The notes: generated by a model from the letters alone, not told the origin. 64,000 bases of DNA from Mrakia gelida (GCA_024345305.1 BRON01000015.1:1202520-1266519), one strand, 5' to 3'; shown: positions 1 through 11,203, counted from the stretch's first letter. Made by a program: numbers and translations.

Positions 1-52
1 AAAGGAGCCGAGAACTCCTTCCCTTTCTTCCTTGACCACATCCTGACCATCC

Positions 53-751
53 ATGTCAAATCCATCCCTCCCTTCCCATCTCAACACGGACTCTCCCCTC
101 ACCCACTCGGACTCCAAAGACCCCTCCTCCTCCCCGTCCTCTTCCCACCAGCGAACCTTTCCCTACATCCTCTCACTTATCCAACAACCCCTCTTCCTAC
201 TCGCCCTAGACCCAGCCGTCTTCTCCGTCGTCCGGTCTTCCGAAGACCCATCCCTCTACATCATCACAGACACCATCGGGTTTAAACCCTTCACCTACAC
301 CTTCAATTGGTCTGTGCGCTTTACGCCTCTCCCCGATGGCTGCTTGCTCGAAGGAGGTCCCGCGCCTGGCGTTCTCTCAAGCAGGATCCGCTACACCGTC
401 GAGGAATTCATGGCCGAGACTCGAATAGGAGACGAGCCTAAACGTTTTTGCAGGGCACAGGTCGAAGTCAGCTGTGTGCCTACGTGGATGGGGTGCGTCT
501 GGATGGGATCAGTCCTCTGGCAGGTTGCGTGTCAGGAGGAGCTACTTCGAAGGCTCACAACGAAGATCGAGCAGCTGAGACCCCCTCTCAGAGGCGTCGA
601 GAAGGTAAACATGATACTTCGCTCTGTCGTGGCTTCCGCTGGCAAATCTGACCCCGAGCTTTGTTGTTCCCTCCACCTGCTTGTTCAAGCAGGTAACCAT
701 CCGGCAGCAAACTGGATCGCTTTCAAGATGATCAGTTCCCTGCGACACTGA
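53..751 (+). CDS. hypothetical protein, possible SRPBCC-like fungal protein
   Basis: An open frame of 232 codons starts at an ATG after a pyrimidine-rich leader. The N-terminal 35 residues are Ser/Pro rich and look disordered. From about residue 36 the composition is that of a folded protein, with an alternating pattern (ITDTIGFKPFTYTFNWSVRF, then APGVLSSRIRYTVEE) that faintly recalls small fungal SRPBCC-fold proteins of unknown function. I do not recognise a specific family. A gtaaac donor-like site near 605 and an acceptor-like cag near 692 leave open a spliced C-terminus, so the last 50 residues are uncertain. No signal peptide or membrane segment is visible. Confidence 0.5.
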   Translation: MSNPSLPSHLNTDSPLTHSDSKDPSSSPSSSHQRTFPYILSLIQQPLFLLALDPAVFSVVRSSEDPSLYIITDTIGFKPFTYTFNWSVRFTPLPDGCLLEGGPAPGVLSSRIRYTVEEFMAETRIGDEPKRFCRAQVEVSCVPTWMGCVWMGSVLWQVACQEELLRRLTTKIEQLRPPLRGVEKVNMILRSVVASAGKSDPELCCSLHLLVQAGNHPAANWIAFKMISSLRH

Positions 752-2128
752 TGGAGCCCACACCCATCAAAGTACGGTTGTTTCTCTATACTTCTCCGAT
801 CGTCACAGCCGGGCTGACCACTCATCTTTTATCAATGTCGGTCTTTAACAGTGAAAGAAGAAAGATCGAACAAGTGGTTCCTGGAGAGAGAAAAAGATGG
901 AGATCGGAATTCACCGGCAGCGAAGAAAGAAGGAATGAAGATGACCCTCAGATGTCTACCGTCAAATCGCTCGCGAGCTCAGTTTCGGTCCCTTCCCTTC
1001 CTTCTCTTCCGTCTCGTCGGTGAGTCGAAGGCGCGTTCGCAAGCCAGCTCGTTCAACCATCTTTCTCAACACACTGCTCTATCTTCTTCGCTTCGTTCCG
1101 ACGAGTGCTCTAGGAAACTCTTCAAGGACTCAATCCATCAAGCATCCTGTTCCCCCTCGTCCCAAAACCTCTACACCTCTTCAACTAAGTCCAGACCCAT
1201 CTATGATCCTGCTTCCACTCATCCCTCAGCTCGACGACAGCCCTCCCCAACATCGCCAAAAGTTGTTCAGTTGCGAATATCACCTTCTCCTTCCTCAGTC
1301 AGAAACAAGAAAGAAGTAGAAGAGGGAAGGAGGGGAAAGGAAGGGAAGCGGGCCAGAGAACTCACTCGATCTGGAAGAGATAGGGAGTTTGGGCAATCAC
1401 TGCTTGACGAAATGGGAGCAGGGCTGCTGGCATCCAGATTGATTCCAACCTCTCTCAACCCGTCCTTTAGCGACGCGATCCCATGCGACGGCAATTTCGT
1501 GTCGTCCTTTTGCCTCGAAGTCGGAGGCTTCGTCCCAAAATCATCAACGGATCTACTACCTGCAGGGTTTTCCGATGCCACAGAAGAGGAAGGAGCGAGC
1601 AAGAGGGAAGAGGAGGTTCAGCTCTCTGTTCGGCGCTTGCACTCCACCCGTCCTTGCCTCCCTCGAACAACTGAGAGAACGGCCTGAAAAGAGTACTGAC
1701 CGAGAGCCGTAACGATGAAGTAGACCGTGAGATAGAGCTGAGCCACGCAACTGTTAAAGATCCACGCCGCCTGGCTCCCGCTATCCAACCACTTCTCCCC
1801 CTCCGGTCTGTCCGTCATCAGAACCACATCTCAAAGGAAAGCGAACGACAGCCAGTGGAGCAGCCTCGCCAGGCCGTTCCACCACTGCTCATCTTCCCTC
1901 GCGTCCGCGGCAAAGGCGTAAAGGAAAAATTGCGAACGATGAGGGGTCTGAAGAGGTTGAGGAGCAAGGAGAAGACTTGCCCTCCTCGCTCTCGCTCAAT
2001 CCCTACATCGCTTTATAACCTGCGGTGCCGTTTCTAGGGCTCCCATTTCTCCACTTGTTTCAAAGCAACCCGATTGGGCCCTTTGTGTTGGAAAGAAGGA
2101 GTGGAGAGGTGAAACTGAAGGATAGAGA
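752..2128. other. no confident gene; weakly coding DNA
   Basis: Open frames on both strands here are low-complexity Ser/Pro/Arg translations without a family match. A 278-codon plus frame (851-1687) overlaps several equally long frames and has no recognisable domain. The only protein-like piece is on the minus strand at 1690-1935, listed separately. Confidence 0.4.
1690..1935 (-). pseudogene. hydrophobic gene fragment with an internal stop
   Basis: Read on the minus strand, this stretch encodes WWNGLARLLHWLSFAFL, a TGA stop, then more protein-like sequence with the membrane-like segment VAQLYLTVYFIVTALG. The continuity across the stop suggests a decayed membrane-protein exon. I cannot name the family; a Pex11-like peroxisomal protein was considered but is not supported by a clear motif. 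Confidence 0.25.
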
Positions 2129-2355
2129 TGTTGTTGGGTCGTCCACTTGAGCTTAGGGATGTCTGCAGGATGTGGTTCAAAGCTTGTTGTATAAAGCTAG
2201 CTACTCGAAAGGTTTATATACTATGGAAATGGTCACGTGATCTGAAGGTAGCTTACAAAGCTGTTTACGAAGAATGGTTACTACCAAGGGGACTGAACGA
2301 GACGCGTTACTAAGCTACTACGTAAGATCTCTCTGCGAGTCGCCACCTTCCAACA
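2129..2355 (-). repeat. 3' LTR of copia family 1 (type I)
   Basis: A 227-bp LTR with TG...CA ends on the element strand. It carries the variable block reading gtttacgaagaatgg on the plus strand, which it shares with the solo LTR at 13821-14047 and not with its partner LTR at 6744-6973. Confidence 0.93.
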
Positions 2356-2385
2356 CTCCCACTCGACGAGCTGAGAGTCCTTCCT

Positions 2386-5300
2386 TCATTTCCCCCTCTG
2401 CGGGTTTCCATCCATGTCTCCGCTGGTCTTTTGATCCACGCGCGAGGTTTCCTTCTGGATGTTGAGCGATTTCTTAAACCGTTCGAGCTTTTCGACTCCG
2501 AGAGCCTTGGTGAGGATGTCTGCCTGCATGTCCTCGGTGGGACAGTAGTTGAGCTTGATGAATCCTCTCTGTTGGGCCTCTCGTCCGTATTTGTACGCGA
2601 CGTCGATGTGCTTGGTCTTCTCCGAGTGAGTACCGTTCTTGGTTGTTTCGATGGCTCCTTGGTTGTCTACGTTTACTGGGATCGATCCGGTGTCGTATCC
2701 GAGTTCAGCGAGGATCTTGGCGACCCATCTAAGGCTCCGGCATCCTGCGGAGAGAGCGATGTACTCTGCTTCAAGAGAAGAGAGACTGATTGCCTTTTGG
2801 CGTCGACTCGCCCAGATGACTGTGGATCCAAATACCTTGACGACGAAACCTGTTGTTGATCGTCTTGATTCCGTGTCTCCGGCGTAGTCGGAGTCGGTCC
2901 ATAGTTCTGCGATTGGAGCGTCCGAGTGTCCTCCAAGTTGAAGCGACGTGTCTGCTGATCCTTGTAGGTATCGCATGACCTTCTTGACTGCTCCCCAGTG
3001 AACCCTTCGTGGGTCCGAACTGAATCGGCTGAGAACTCCGACGGCGAAGGCGATGTCCGGTCGAGTGCAGACTTGGAGGTACATCAACGATCCCACCGCT
3101 TCGAGGTAGGGTACTCCGTCCAGCTTCTCTGATCCCGAATCCTCCGATTGGACCGACAGTTGCCTAAAGTCGTCCATCGGAACCTTGTTTGGTTTAGCGC
3201 CGACCATGTTGAATCGTTCGAGGACCGTTTGAACGTATCGTTTCTGGCTGAGGTCCATTGTCCCCGCCTTGCGGTCCCTCGTAACGTCGATTCCGAGGAT
3301 GGTTCCTGGGTTGAGGTCTCCTCTGTCGTCGATCTTGAATTCCTTTTGGATCTCCGTCATGACCCATTCCAAATCCTCCTTGTCTCCTGCGGCGACGAAG
3401 TCGTCAACGTACTGGACCAACATGATCCGTCGTCCCTTCCTATGCCCTATGTAGATGCAAGGGTCCGCTTCGAGTGGATGGAGATTGAGTTGAGTTTGAA
3501 AGAACTTTGAGGAATGATTGTAGAACGCGAGTGGTGATTGCTTGAGTCCGTATAGGGCCTTGAGGAGATGCGCGACGAGTTTCTTCTTGTCGGCTCCCTT
3601 TTGTTCGTACCCTGTTGGCTGTTCCATGAAGACCGTTTCCACTAGGTCGGCTGTGAGGAACGCCGTCTTGAAGTCTCCTTGGACTAGATCGAGATCCTCC
3701 GATGCTGTGATGGCGAGGACGATCCTGAGTGAGTTGAGCTTTGATACCGGCGCGTACGTCTCGACGTAGTCGACTCCTTCTTGCTGACTGAATCCCTTGG
3801 CGACCCATCTAGCTTTGAAGCGAGTAATCCTCCCGTCGGCTTCTTTCTTGAGCGCGTAGACCCAGCGACCTCTGACCGTTTTTGATCCTGAGGGTAGCTC
3901 TGTGAGTTCAAAGACTCCGTTCCCTTCCATCGACACCATCTCTTCGTCCATCGCTTCCCTCCAGAAGTATGCGTGCTCCGACGCCATGGCTTCTCCGTAT
4001 GTATTTGGGACGGAGGGTGGTGGAAGATCCTCGAGTTTGGGTTGCGTCGCTTGAGCGTGTCCGGCGAAGTCCTCCGAAATGAAGTCGGTGATGTCGTAGT
4101 CTGTCTGGACAAATCTTGCCGAGTCTCCTGTTCCTGTGAGAGGTTTCTTGTGCCGTTGACCTCGTCCGTAGCTCCCACTCAAATCGACAGCCGGTTCATC
4201 GATGATGGGCTCGTAAGTGTAGGAGTGCTTGACGCGTGATGGGTTGGGTTTCCTTGCCTCGGTCCCCCTGACCGGGTCTTGTTGGTTGGACTTGAGTAGG
4301 TGCTGTTCCTCTCCTTTGTCCTCCTCCAGTTCCTTCTCTTCTTCTTCCTCCTCCTTGTGGTCCTCCTTGATTCCGGCTTGTCCCATTCCTGGTAGCTCCA
4401 CCGTCTGGTGGACTCCACGTGTTTCGTCGAAGATAACGTCCCGAGAATGAAGGATCGACCGCTTGGGGTCTCCATGGACTTGAAGTCGATAGGCCTTCTT
4501 CCCGTTGAGATCGCCGTATCCGAGGAAGATGCACTTGATGCTCTTGGGTTGATGCTTGATCTTTTGAAGGTTGAGCGCGTAAGCGAGAGCTCCGAACGTC
4601 CGCATTGCAGTGAGGTCGGGCTTCCTTTTGTAGTAGGCTTGGTAGGGGGTTTGAGAGTTGACTGAGGATGAGGGAATGCGGTTGATTGTGTATGTGGCGT
4701 AGTTCATGGCTTCCGCCCAGTAGGATCCGTCGAGGTCCCTCGCGTCTCGTAGCGCGCAGGTGATCTTCTCCTCGATGGTTCGCATTCCTCGTTCGGCCTT
4801 GCCGTTTTGTTGCGGTGTGTGTGGGATAGTCGTTTCCTTGGTGATTCCTTCGTCCCGGAGATAGAACTCGTAGTCCTTCGACGTGTATTCCCCACCGTTG
4901 TCTGACCTGATCCGTTTGACGACGTGATTGGTCCTTTTCTCCTCCCTTTTCCTCCAGGTGATGAATGTTGCCAGTGTTTCCGACTTCCTCTTCAATGCGA
5001 ACGACCAGTGGTAGTTGCTGAAGTCGTCCCAGATCGTCATCATGTAACGCATTCCTTGAGCCGAGGCGATTGGCATCGGTCCGGCGAGATCCGTGTGGAC
5101 GAGTTCGAGAGGTGAAGTGGTTTTGGTGGTGGAGGTGGGGAATGGAGTTCGATGTTGTTTCCCTTCGACGCAAGGTACGCAGATCCTTTCCTTGAATCCG
5201 ATGATGTCCTTTTTGGTGAAGGTTGGTAGGAGCTTCTGACGAGACAACTCCTCCATGGCGGAGATAGAAGCGTGACCGAGCCGGCGATGAAGGACCTCGA

Positions 5301-6694
5301 TCTTGTCGACTCCTGTTGCCGCGAGTGCTACGTCTTCTCCTCCTGAGCCGACTCCCTTGAAGTCGCTCACGTCCAGCATGTAGAGGTTCTTCGACACCTC
5401 TTTTCCCTCCATGAACAGCGATCCGTCTCGAAGGAACTGGCATCGCTTGTTGGTTTGGGTTGTCCCCTTGCTGGGGAACCTGGTCTCGACTCCTTTGTTA
5501 CCGAGTTGACCAATACTGATGAGGTTGCTGAACCCTGGGATGTGGTATACGTCGGAGATGGTGAAGGCCTTCCTTGATCCTTTCACGGTGGTCTGGAGGT
5601 GGATGGAGCCGATGCCGAGGATCTGAACGATTGACCCGTTGGCCGTCGTGACCGTTCCGTTGTGCGCCTTGTATGTTACGAAGCGTTCCCGGTCCCCGAC
5701 GATGTGGTTTGATGCTCCACTATCGGCGATGTATCCATGCTTGGTTTGAGCGAAGAGCGCTTGGGCCGACGTCGCGATGTCGGATCCGGCTTGAAGACCG
5801 TAGTCTACGAGGTGCGCCTCTTCCCTATCCTTCCAGTTCCCCTTGTTCTCCTTCTTCCCCTTCCCGAACTTCCTTCCCTTTCCACCTTGTCCCTGCCCCG
5901 TGGGCTTTCCTCCATTCAACTCCCAGCACTCCGACTTGAAGTGTCCGACCTTGTTGCAGTGATGGCACTTGGCGGTCCTCTTGTCGACTAGGAGGGCTGT
6001 TTCCTTCGACGATGAAGTACCTGTCGGTTTGAGAGACTCGTGAGTCCTTACGTGGATGAGGAGGGATGTGGCGACGGCGGTTGGGTTGAGTTCTTGTTTT
6101 GATTCTTGCGCCTGGAGCGTTTGGTGTTGAATGAATTGTTCGAGTGATGCAGGTAATCCACTGAGGAAGAACATTGTGCTCATCCTGTCTGGGATGTTGA
6201 GGCCGAGAGCTGACATGTCGTCGATGATCCTTTGGAATTCGTCGATGTACTCCTGTACTGGTTCTCCCTCCTCCATCTTGAGGTCCCTCATCCTTCGGAT
6301 GGCCATGACCTCTCCCGCTCCTCCTTCCACCTTGTGAGTCTTCCTCAGAAGATCCCATGCCTCCTTTGCGTGTTTGCAGTTCCGGATCCGAGGTAGTTCT
6401 CGGTCGCTGACCGCCATTTGAATCCTGTGGAGCGCGAACTCGTCCATATGGTCCCATTCTTCGATGTCCTTGACGTTGTTCTGCTGCTTCACGACCTCTT
6501 GTCCGGTGGTGTCCTTTTCCATAATTTCCGGGGTGAGGTTGGGCCTGGTTTTCGTACCGAGGACGACGGGCTTGATTCCTGCTTCTCCAAAAAGCGATCT
6601 CCATCCTTACTGACCACGTCTCGTAGTTGGTACCATCGAGAGCAGTGAGTTTGAACAGCTTGTGATCCAGCTTCTTGGAGTAGTTGCTTGACAT
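2386..6694 (-). CDS. copia family 1 Gag-Pol polyprotein, one frameshift
   Basis: The polyprotein starts at the ATG at 6694 (MSSNYSKKLDHKLFKLTALD) and leaves frame after about 35 codons. The long 1,378-codon frame 2386-6522 then carries gag, a CCHC knuckle CHHCNKVGHFKSEC (residues about 186-199), aspartic protease DSGASNHIV (about 267), integrase HHCC and the D,D-35-E region with DNGGEYTS, reverse transcriptase YVDDF (about 1038) and RNase H WTDSDYAGD (about 1204). The shift maps to an A5 run on the plus strand at 6589-6593; removing one base would join the two frames. The sister family at 36.7-37.3 kb has no shift at this place, so this looks like a mutation or sequencing error rather than programmed frameshifting. 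Confidence 0.92.
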
Positions 6695-6729
6695 GACGAA
6701 GGATTGTTGCTTAGCGAGTGGTGGCGAAC

Positions 6730-6743
6730 TGGTGCTGATAACG
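6730..6743 (-). other. primer-binding site of copia family 1
   Basis: The plus strand reads tggtgctgataacg directly against the 5' LTR. This resembles the conserved eukaryotic tRNA-Ile(AAU) anticodon arm, with G where the wobble A34 (inosine in the mature tRNA) would be. It suggests priming by an internal, half-tRNA-type site rather than a tRNA 3' end. The same word lies at the same place in copia family 2. The tRNA match is from memory of conserved tRNA-Ile sequence. Confidence 0.6.
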
Positions 6744-6973
6744 TGTTGTTGGGTCGTCCACTTGAGCTTAGGGATGTCTGCAGGATGTGGTTCAAAGCTT
6801 GTTGTATAAAGCTAGCTACTCGAAAGGTTTATATACTATGGAAATGGTCACGTGATCTGAAGGTAGCTTACAAAGCTGTTGTTCACTAAGGAGGGTTACT
6901 GACATGGGGACTGAACGAGACGCGTTACTAAGCTACTACGTAAGACCTCTCTGCGAGTCGCCACCTTCCAACA
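6744..6973 (-). repeat. 5' LTR of copia family 1 (type II)
   Basis: A 230-bp LTR with the variable block gttcactaaggagggttactgacatgg, close to that of the fragment at 15472-15584 and clearly different from the block in the 3' LTR of the same element. A TATA-like tatata (plus strand tttatatacta near 6830) is present. Confidence 0.93.
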
Positions 6974-7023
6974 CCTTCTCCCAAACCACAACCCGCGAAG
7001 CTTGTCCCCGTCCCTTTTCAACC

Positions 7024-8481
7024 ATGTCCCTGTCTACTTCCTTTTCGAGCACAGGTGTTTGCTCCCTGCCGCAGTGCCGTAACCCCTTTCTTCAGCTTCA
7101 AACACTGCTCGGGAGCAAGGTCTTTGAGCTCACCTACCCCCACCCCAACCTCCCCAACGGAATTGATGTTCTCTACCGCCTCAGTTTGCGGACCCCAACA
7201 GCCCGTCCAGACAGCAGTGGTCGTTCAAGCGGTTTCTTCACCCCAACCTTCCGAAGGATGGAACGGACGTGAAGCTGTCTCTGTGACTGCTGCAAAACTC
7301 GTGAGTTGGGGCGAGAACGTCTCTCGTGAGATCCCGCGAGGTGGTTGGTGCCTACAATTCTTGTCCATCGTTGATCCTGTTCGTCATTTGTTCATGCCTC
7401 TAACTTGCACTGATATTTCCTTCTTACCCTTTACCTCCTCTTTTCGCAACCAGATCGTCTCGCTGTTCTCCTGCCCAGAGATCCATCCAGCAACGTTTCC
7501 ATCTTCACATCAACCTCCTCTGGCCAACTTCATCGCTTACGCCCTCCACTGTACTCGTCTTCATAGCGTGGTCATCACGTCGGCCCTGCTCCTACTACTG
7601 AGGTTGAAGGCGAAGTTCCCAGCTGCTCGAGGCTCCAGTGGACATCGATTGTGAGTTTTCACGTGCCGACGGAAAGAGCCCCAGACCCCGCGGGATTATC
7701 TCTTTGAAGTCGTCCCGTACTCATCCCGTTCCCTCCCTTCTTTTACTTCCCCATATTTGACTTCCATGAAAAGATTCATCTCAGCGCTCATGATGGCTTC
7801 AAAAGTATTCTGTGATGTGAGTTACCTCCCCATTTTTGTCCTGCGGTCGGAGCTTGATCTTGAACCCTAACGTTTCTTTCCTGCGGATATTCTTTCTTGA
7901 CAAGGATGCCTACTCAAACAAGTCCTGGTGTATCGTCGCTCAGCAGATGTTCGCTTTGAAGGAGGTGAATCAGATGGTGAGTTTTTCTTTCTTTCTTTCG
8001 TCAGCGGGTTCTTCGTCACTCAGATCGTCTCACCTGTTACGATCACCTATCGCATGCTCAGGAACGAGAGATGCTCGCTTACCTCGAGTGGGACGTTGCG
8101 GTGTCCAATGAGGAGATTGAGGGTTTTGGCGTGAGTGTCTCGGCTCTTGAGGTTCGAACAAGGTTATGGAGGCGAAACGAGAACGATGACGCCTGGATTA
8201 CAGGTCGTCTCCCTCTAAAAGATCGAGCTGACTTTGATTCAGGTTCTTTCTTGTGCTTTCAGGAGATTCTTCGAAACAAGTTTGGTCCAGAGCCTCCGGT
8301 AGCTTCAACGCCTTCCCTCCCTACTCTCGATGCGCAGAACCCCTCCATCCACAACGCTCGCTCGTCAGAGGCCAACGCTTACCCTTCTCCTCCTTCCTCT
8401 CCCATGGCTTCCTCTACCTCGGTTTCCTCGTATTTGTATTCAAGCGACGGCGAAAAGGCGGAAGTGAAGAGGAGATGTTGA
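7024..8481 (+). CDS. PCL/Pho80-type cyclin
   Basis: Exon order (N-terminus uncertain): coding to 7300, 7454-7650, 7774-7816, 7905-7976, 8062-8130, 8263-8481; each junction has a GT-AG intron in phase. The joined exons give the cyclin box: LANFIAYALHCTRLHSVV, then RLKAKFPAARGSSGHRL, FISALMMASKVFCD, AYSNKSWCIVAQQMFALKEV, NQM, EREMLAYLEWDVAVS. This order is characteristic of Pho85-class (PCL) cyclins, which bind and direct a Pho85/Cdk5-like kinase. The C-terminal 75 residues are Ser/Pro rich. Two plus frames compete at the 5' end: the ATG at 7024 and the frame containing AAKL before the first intron, so a further intron or a different start is likely. It sits directly downstream of the copia 5' LTR. 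Confidence 0.8.
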
Positions 8482-9904
8482 GCGCGATGCAGTTACCTAT
8501 CGACGAGATTGGCGTAGCAGAAGATTTGCGCCACAGTAACGGCAGGCTGGAGTGTTGATTATGTTGAGATGATGTTGATCCATGCGCCGAGATGACTGTT
8601 CATATTTGCTTACCTCCCTTCGTTGGCTCCATGTTCCATCAAACGAGGCACAAGTCGGTCTTTCTCTTTTATATGACTTTCGGAAGGACTGAAAGCATCA
8701 GCAAGGTTCGAGTCATCGTTTCATGATCGGACCTGTTGCTCCCGAACAACGAACGAAAGAGGTCAAGTGCAAACTGAGCAAGAAGGAGGGCTGGGGCGGA
8801 TCGAACTCGCCATGATTCCGAAAACGGGACCAAGAACTTTTTTACTTCCCGATCTAAGGTTTAGAGACGCCACACTAGGGTGTAAGGAGTATCGAAGCCG
8901 GGAAGTCGAGACCTAGCGTGAGGAGCAGAAGGAACGGAGCCAGTTTCGACCCGAAAGTCGATGCGACGGCCACCGCTCACCCGATAACAATTTTGGTATC
9001 ACCGTGCGGATGTCACCGCTTGACAGCTCCGTGGCCTTGAAACGTTGTGTTCACTCGGATAGCGCTCGGTAGAAGGAGGGAAAGAGATGAAGAAAGAAGA
9101 AGTGTAGAGTACAACGATTACGCAGGTCTTGTGAGATGACTGGCTGGCGCAAGGGGAGAGAAGGCTGGTCTTTCCGTAATTTACCTTCCCTGACCTACAC
9201 TTGCTTTGCCCCAAGTCCTACCCCCTCAAAGAACTCCCTTTCCCGCTTCCATCCCTTCTTTATCTTTTCTTCTTTCTTTCGCTCTTTCACTTTCGTCTTC
9301 GTTTCGTTTGTCGTTTCTCAGTCTCTCGCTTAGCTTAGATTGCTCTTCTTTCTTGCGTGCTGTTTCAGATCGTCCTTTAATGAGTTCCCGGATTTTACGG
9401 TAAAGCGAACGGACTCAAATCGAAGTGCTGTATTTCGAGGACGCCTCGGCTCCACTGGCCTCACTTTGTTTGGAATCCGAAAGGAAGAGAGAAGGCCGCG
9501 TCAATGTCGGCCTTGTCTTGAGAACTTTCCCATTTCCGTCGCTCGAGTTCGACGCGTCGACTTTCGAAGATCAAACGGGAGAGACGGACAGAGACAACGA
9601 TGCAACTTAGATCCCAGACGCTCTCAGTAGGTGGAGGAGGGTTTGCTAAGCAGTTCCTTCTGTTTTCCCCATACCACCCTCTTCCATACACCCCTTTCTT
9701 CTCCCAGTGGCCAGTGGGCTCAGGCTCACATACGCTCTCCACTAGACAACAAGCCAACGAAGAAGTCCAAGGAAGACAACGAGAGGAGATGATTCGCACG
9801 AGAAACCCACCTTCAGACACAGGCTTGAACAGGTCGCCGTTGTCAATCCCGGTCTGAACTCGCTCGTATCCTGACCCTGAGCGATGTCGTGGGCTGATTG
9901 ATTC
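8482..9904. other. intergenic, no gene recognised
   Basis: Short frames on both strands are low-complexity. A T6 run near 8838 and a sequence ggcggatcgaactcgcc near 8810 briefly resemble a Pol III gene, but no tRNA cloverleaf can be drawn. Pyrimidine-rich DNA dominates 9180-9340. Confidence 0.4.
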
Positions 9905-10094
9905 TGTTGAAACTTCCGGTCCTGGGAAGTTAGGTTGTGCAAGTTATTATTTCAACTTAATCTATGAAGATGAAAGTTCTCGAGCTCGAAACAAAGAGCG
10001 ACGTGTAACTACGTGGAAGTGAAACGTGGAGGCGATGAAGAGTATTCAGCAGATATGAACAGTAATCTCGACGCATCTATCAACGTATTCAACA
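9905..10094 (+). repeat. solo LTR of copia family 2
   Basis: A 190-bp sequence starting tgttgaaacttccggtcctg and ending tattcaaca matches the 5' LTR at 37392-37592 along its length with a few indels. No matching 5-bp flanks are present (gattc before, gggac after), and no internal element sequence follows, so it is a solo LTR that has lost its target duplication or is an old recombinant. Confidence 0.88.
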
Positions 10095-10849
10095 GGGACG
10101 ACGCGTCAATGTTCGACACCGATTGTGTACACGAGGTTGGGATTGAGCGATAGTCCGGTATCATACTTCAGGTACTGATCTCGAGGCACTCATTTTAATC
10201 TAGAGTTCCAGTGCAAGAAGAGCGAAAGGGCACAACAAGAAAGGAAAGAGATCAAAGACGGGACGCGTCTGACGAGTTGATACGTCTCGAAGGACGACTC
10301 GCTTCCGTCACTGAGACTTGAACCCAAGAAGAAGACGCGGGCGACTGAGAAGGAAGATCCGATGTTCTGGGCGCCGTGGAAGCTGACCGACGAGGCGAGA
10401 CTAGGGCCATGAGAGGGTGGAGGAAAAAGAACGGAAGCAAGTGCTGCCTAAAAACAATCCCGTATCTTCCATAAGCTGAGACGAAGGGGAAGTATCGTCT
10501 TCTCCTTCTCTAAGCGGAGAATGCAGACAGCAGCACGAACTCACGAGATCAAAACCGAGATCGTGTTGGAAGCTGGCGACTCGCAGAAAGGTATCACGTA
10601 GTAACTTAGTAACGCGTCTCGTTCGATACCCAGTCAGCAACCACCATTCGGAATCAGCTTTGCAAGCTACCTTTAGATCACGTGACAAATTCCACAGGCA
10701 AGGTACCGCTTGCCAAAGAGGGAAAAAATAGGAACGGATGGGGAAACATTCAGCGTCATCTCGACGCGCCCGCTACCCCCACCCCCGATCTTGCCTCCAT
10801 CCCACCATTCCTCTGATCAGCTCATTCAACCACATATTCCCTCTCGCCC
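10095..10849. other. intergenic with LTR scrap
   Basis: Apart from the LTR fragment at 10564-10686 nothing is recognisable. The minus frame 10401-10688 is a translation through the LTR fragment and is not a gene. Confidence 0.4.
10564..10686 (+). repeat. truncated copia family 1 LTR
   Basis: The sequence from tgttggaagctggcgactcg to tagatcacgtgac matches the first half of the family 1 LTR in plus orientation, with scattered substitutions. The second half is absent. Confidence 0.85.
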
Positions 10850-11203
10850 ATGTCCGCTTCATCTAAAGTCCCCGTGACAGCCGAATCAACAGGTTTCAAG
10901 CCTTCCTCACCCACTCCTCAGCTCTCTTCTTCTACCGGCTCATCCTCCAGCTCGTTCTCAGTCGCCCACCCTTCCACTCCCCCTGCAATACCTACTACTC
11001 CAGAATCACGCAACAAGCCATCATGTCCATCTCTTCCAACTCGAAGTGTTCTCCCGCACGTCCAACCTCTACCCGCTCCGGTCCGCTACAAAGGCAAGAT
11101 CTACTCCCCACCAGTCAGTGTTTACGATGTCAACCGGGCGACGTCGGGCCCGTACAAGGACTTCCACTTTCCCAGTTCGACAAACCTCCCTGGCAGATGG
11201 TAG
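10850..11203 (+). CDS. small Ser/Pro-rich hypothetical protein
   Basis: A 117-codon frame with an ATG behind a pyrimidine-rich leader. Residues 1-75 are Ser/Thr/Pro-rich and look disordered; the last 40 (VRYKGKIYSPPVSVYDVN and following) look conserved in composition. No membrane segment or signal peptide. It could be a full small protein or the first exon of a longer gene; downstream sequence is Arg/Gly/Glu-rich and unconvincing. Confidence 0.35.
   Translation: MSASSKVPVTAESTGFKPSSPTPQLSSSTGSSSSSFSVAHPSTPPAIPTTPESRNKPSCPSLPTRSVLPHVQPLPAPVRYKGKIYSPPVSVYDVNRATSGPYKDFHFPSSTNLPGRW

Larger units (their letters stand above)
2129..6973 (-). mobile_element. Ty1/copia LTR retrotransposon, family 1, full length
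   Basis: A complete copia-type element lies on the minus strand: 5' LTR 6744-6973, primer-binding site next to it, gag-pol 2386-6694, a short purine tract AGTGGGAG before the 3' LTR, and 3' LTR 2129-2355. LTR ends are TGTTGG...CAACA. Domain order is gag, zinc knuckle, protease, integrase, reverse transcriptase, RNase H, which is copia order. Oddities: the 5-bp flanks do not match (agaga at 2124-2128, ccttc at 6974-6978); the two LTRs belong to different sequence types; and gag carries a one-base frameshift near 6590. It is related at high identity to the fragment at 15472-16704. Confidence 0.95.

Noticed and set aside
851..1687. 278-codon plus-strand ORF
   Set aside because: Low-complexity composition, overlapping frames of similar length on both strands and no recognisable domain.
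2128..2313. 61-codon ORFs recurring at 2128, 6704 and 13820
   Set aside because: They are the same translation of copia family 1 LTRs, not genes.
6580..6600. Programmed ribosomal frameshift in copia gag
   Set aside because: The position is 35 codons into gag, not at a gag-pol boundary, and the sister family has no shift there.
8800..8845. Possible tRNA (cgaactcgcc plus T6 run)
   Set aside because: The T-arm stem does not pair and no acceptor or anticodon arm can be drawn on either strand.
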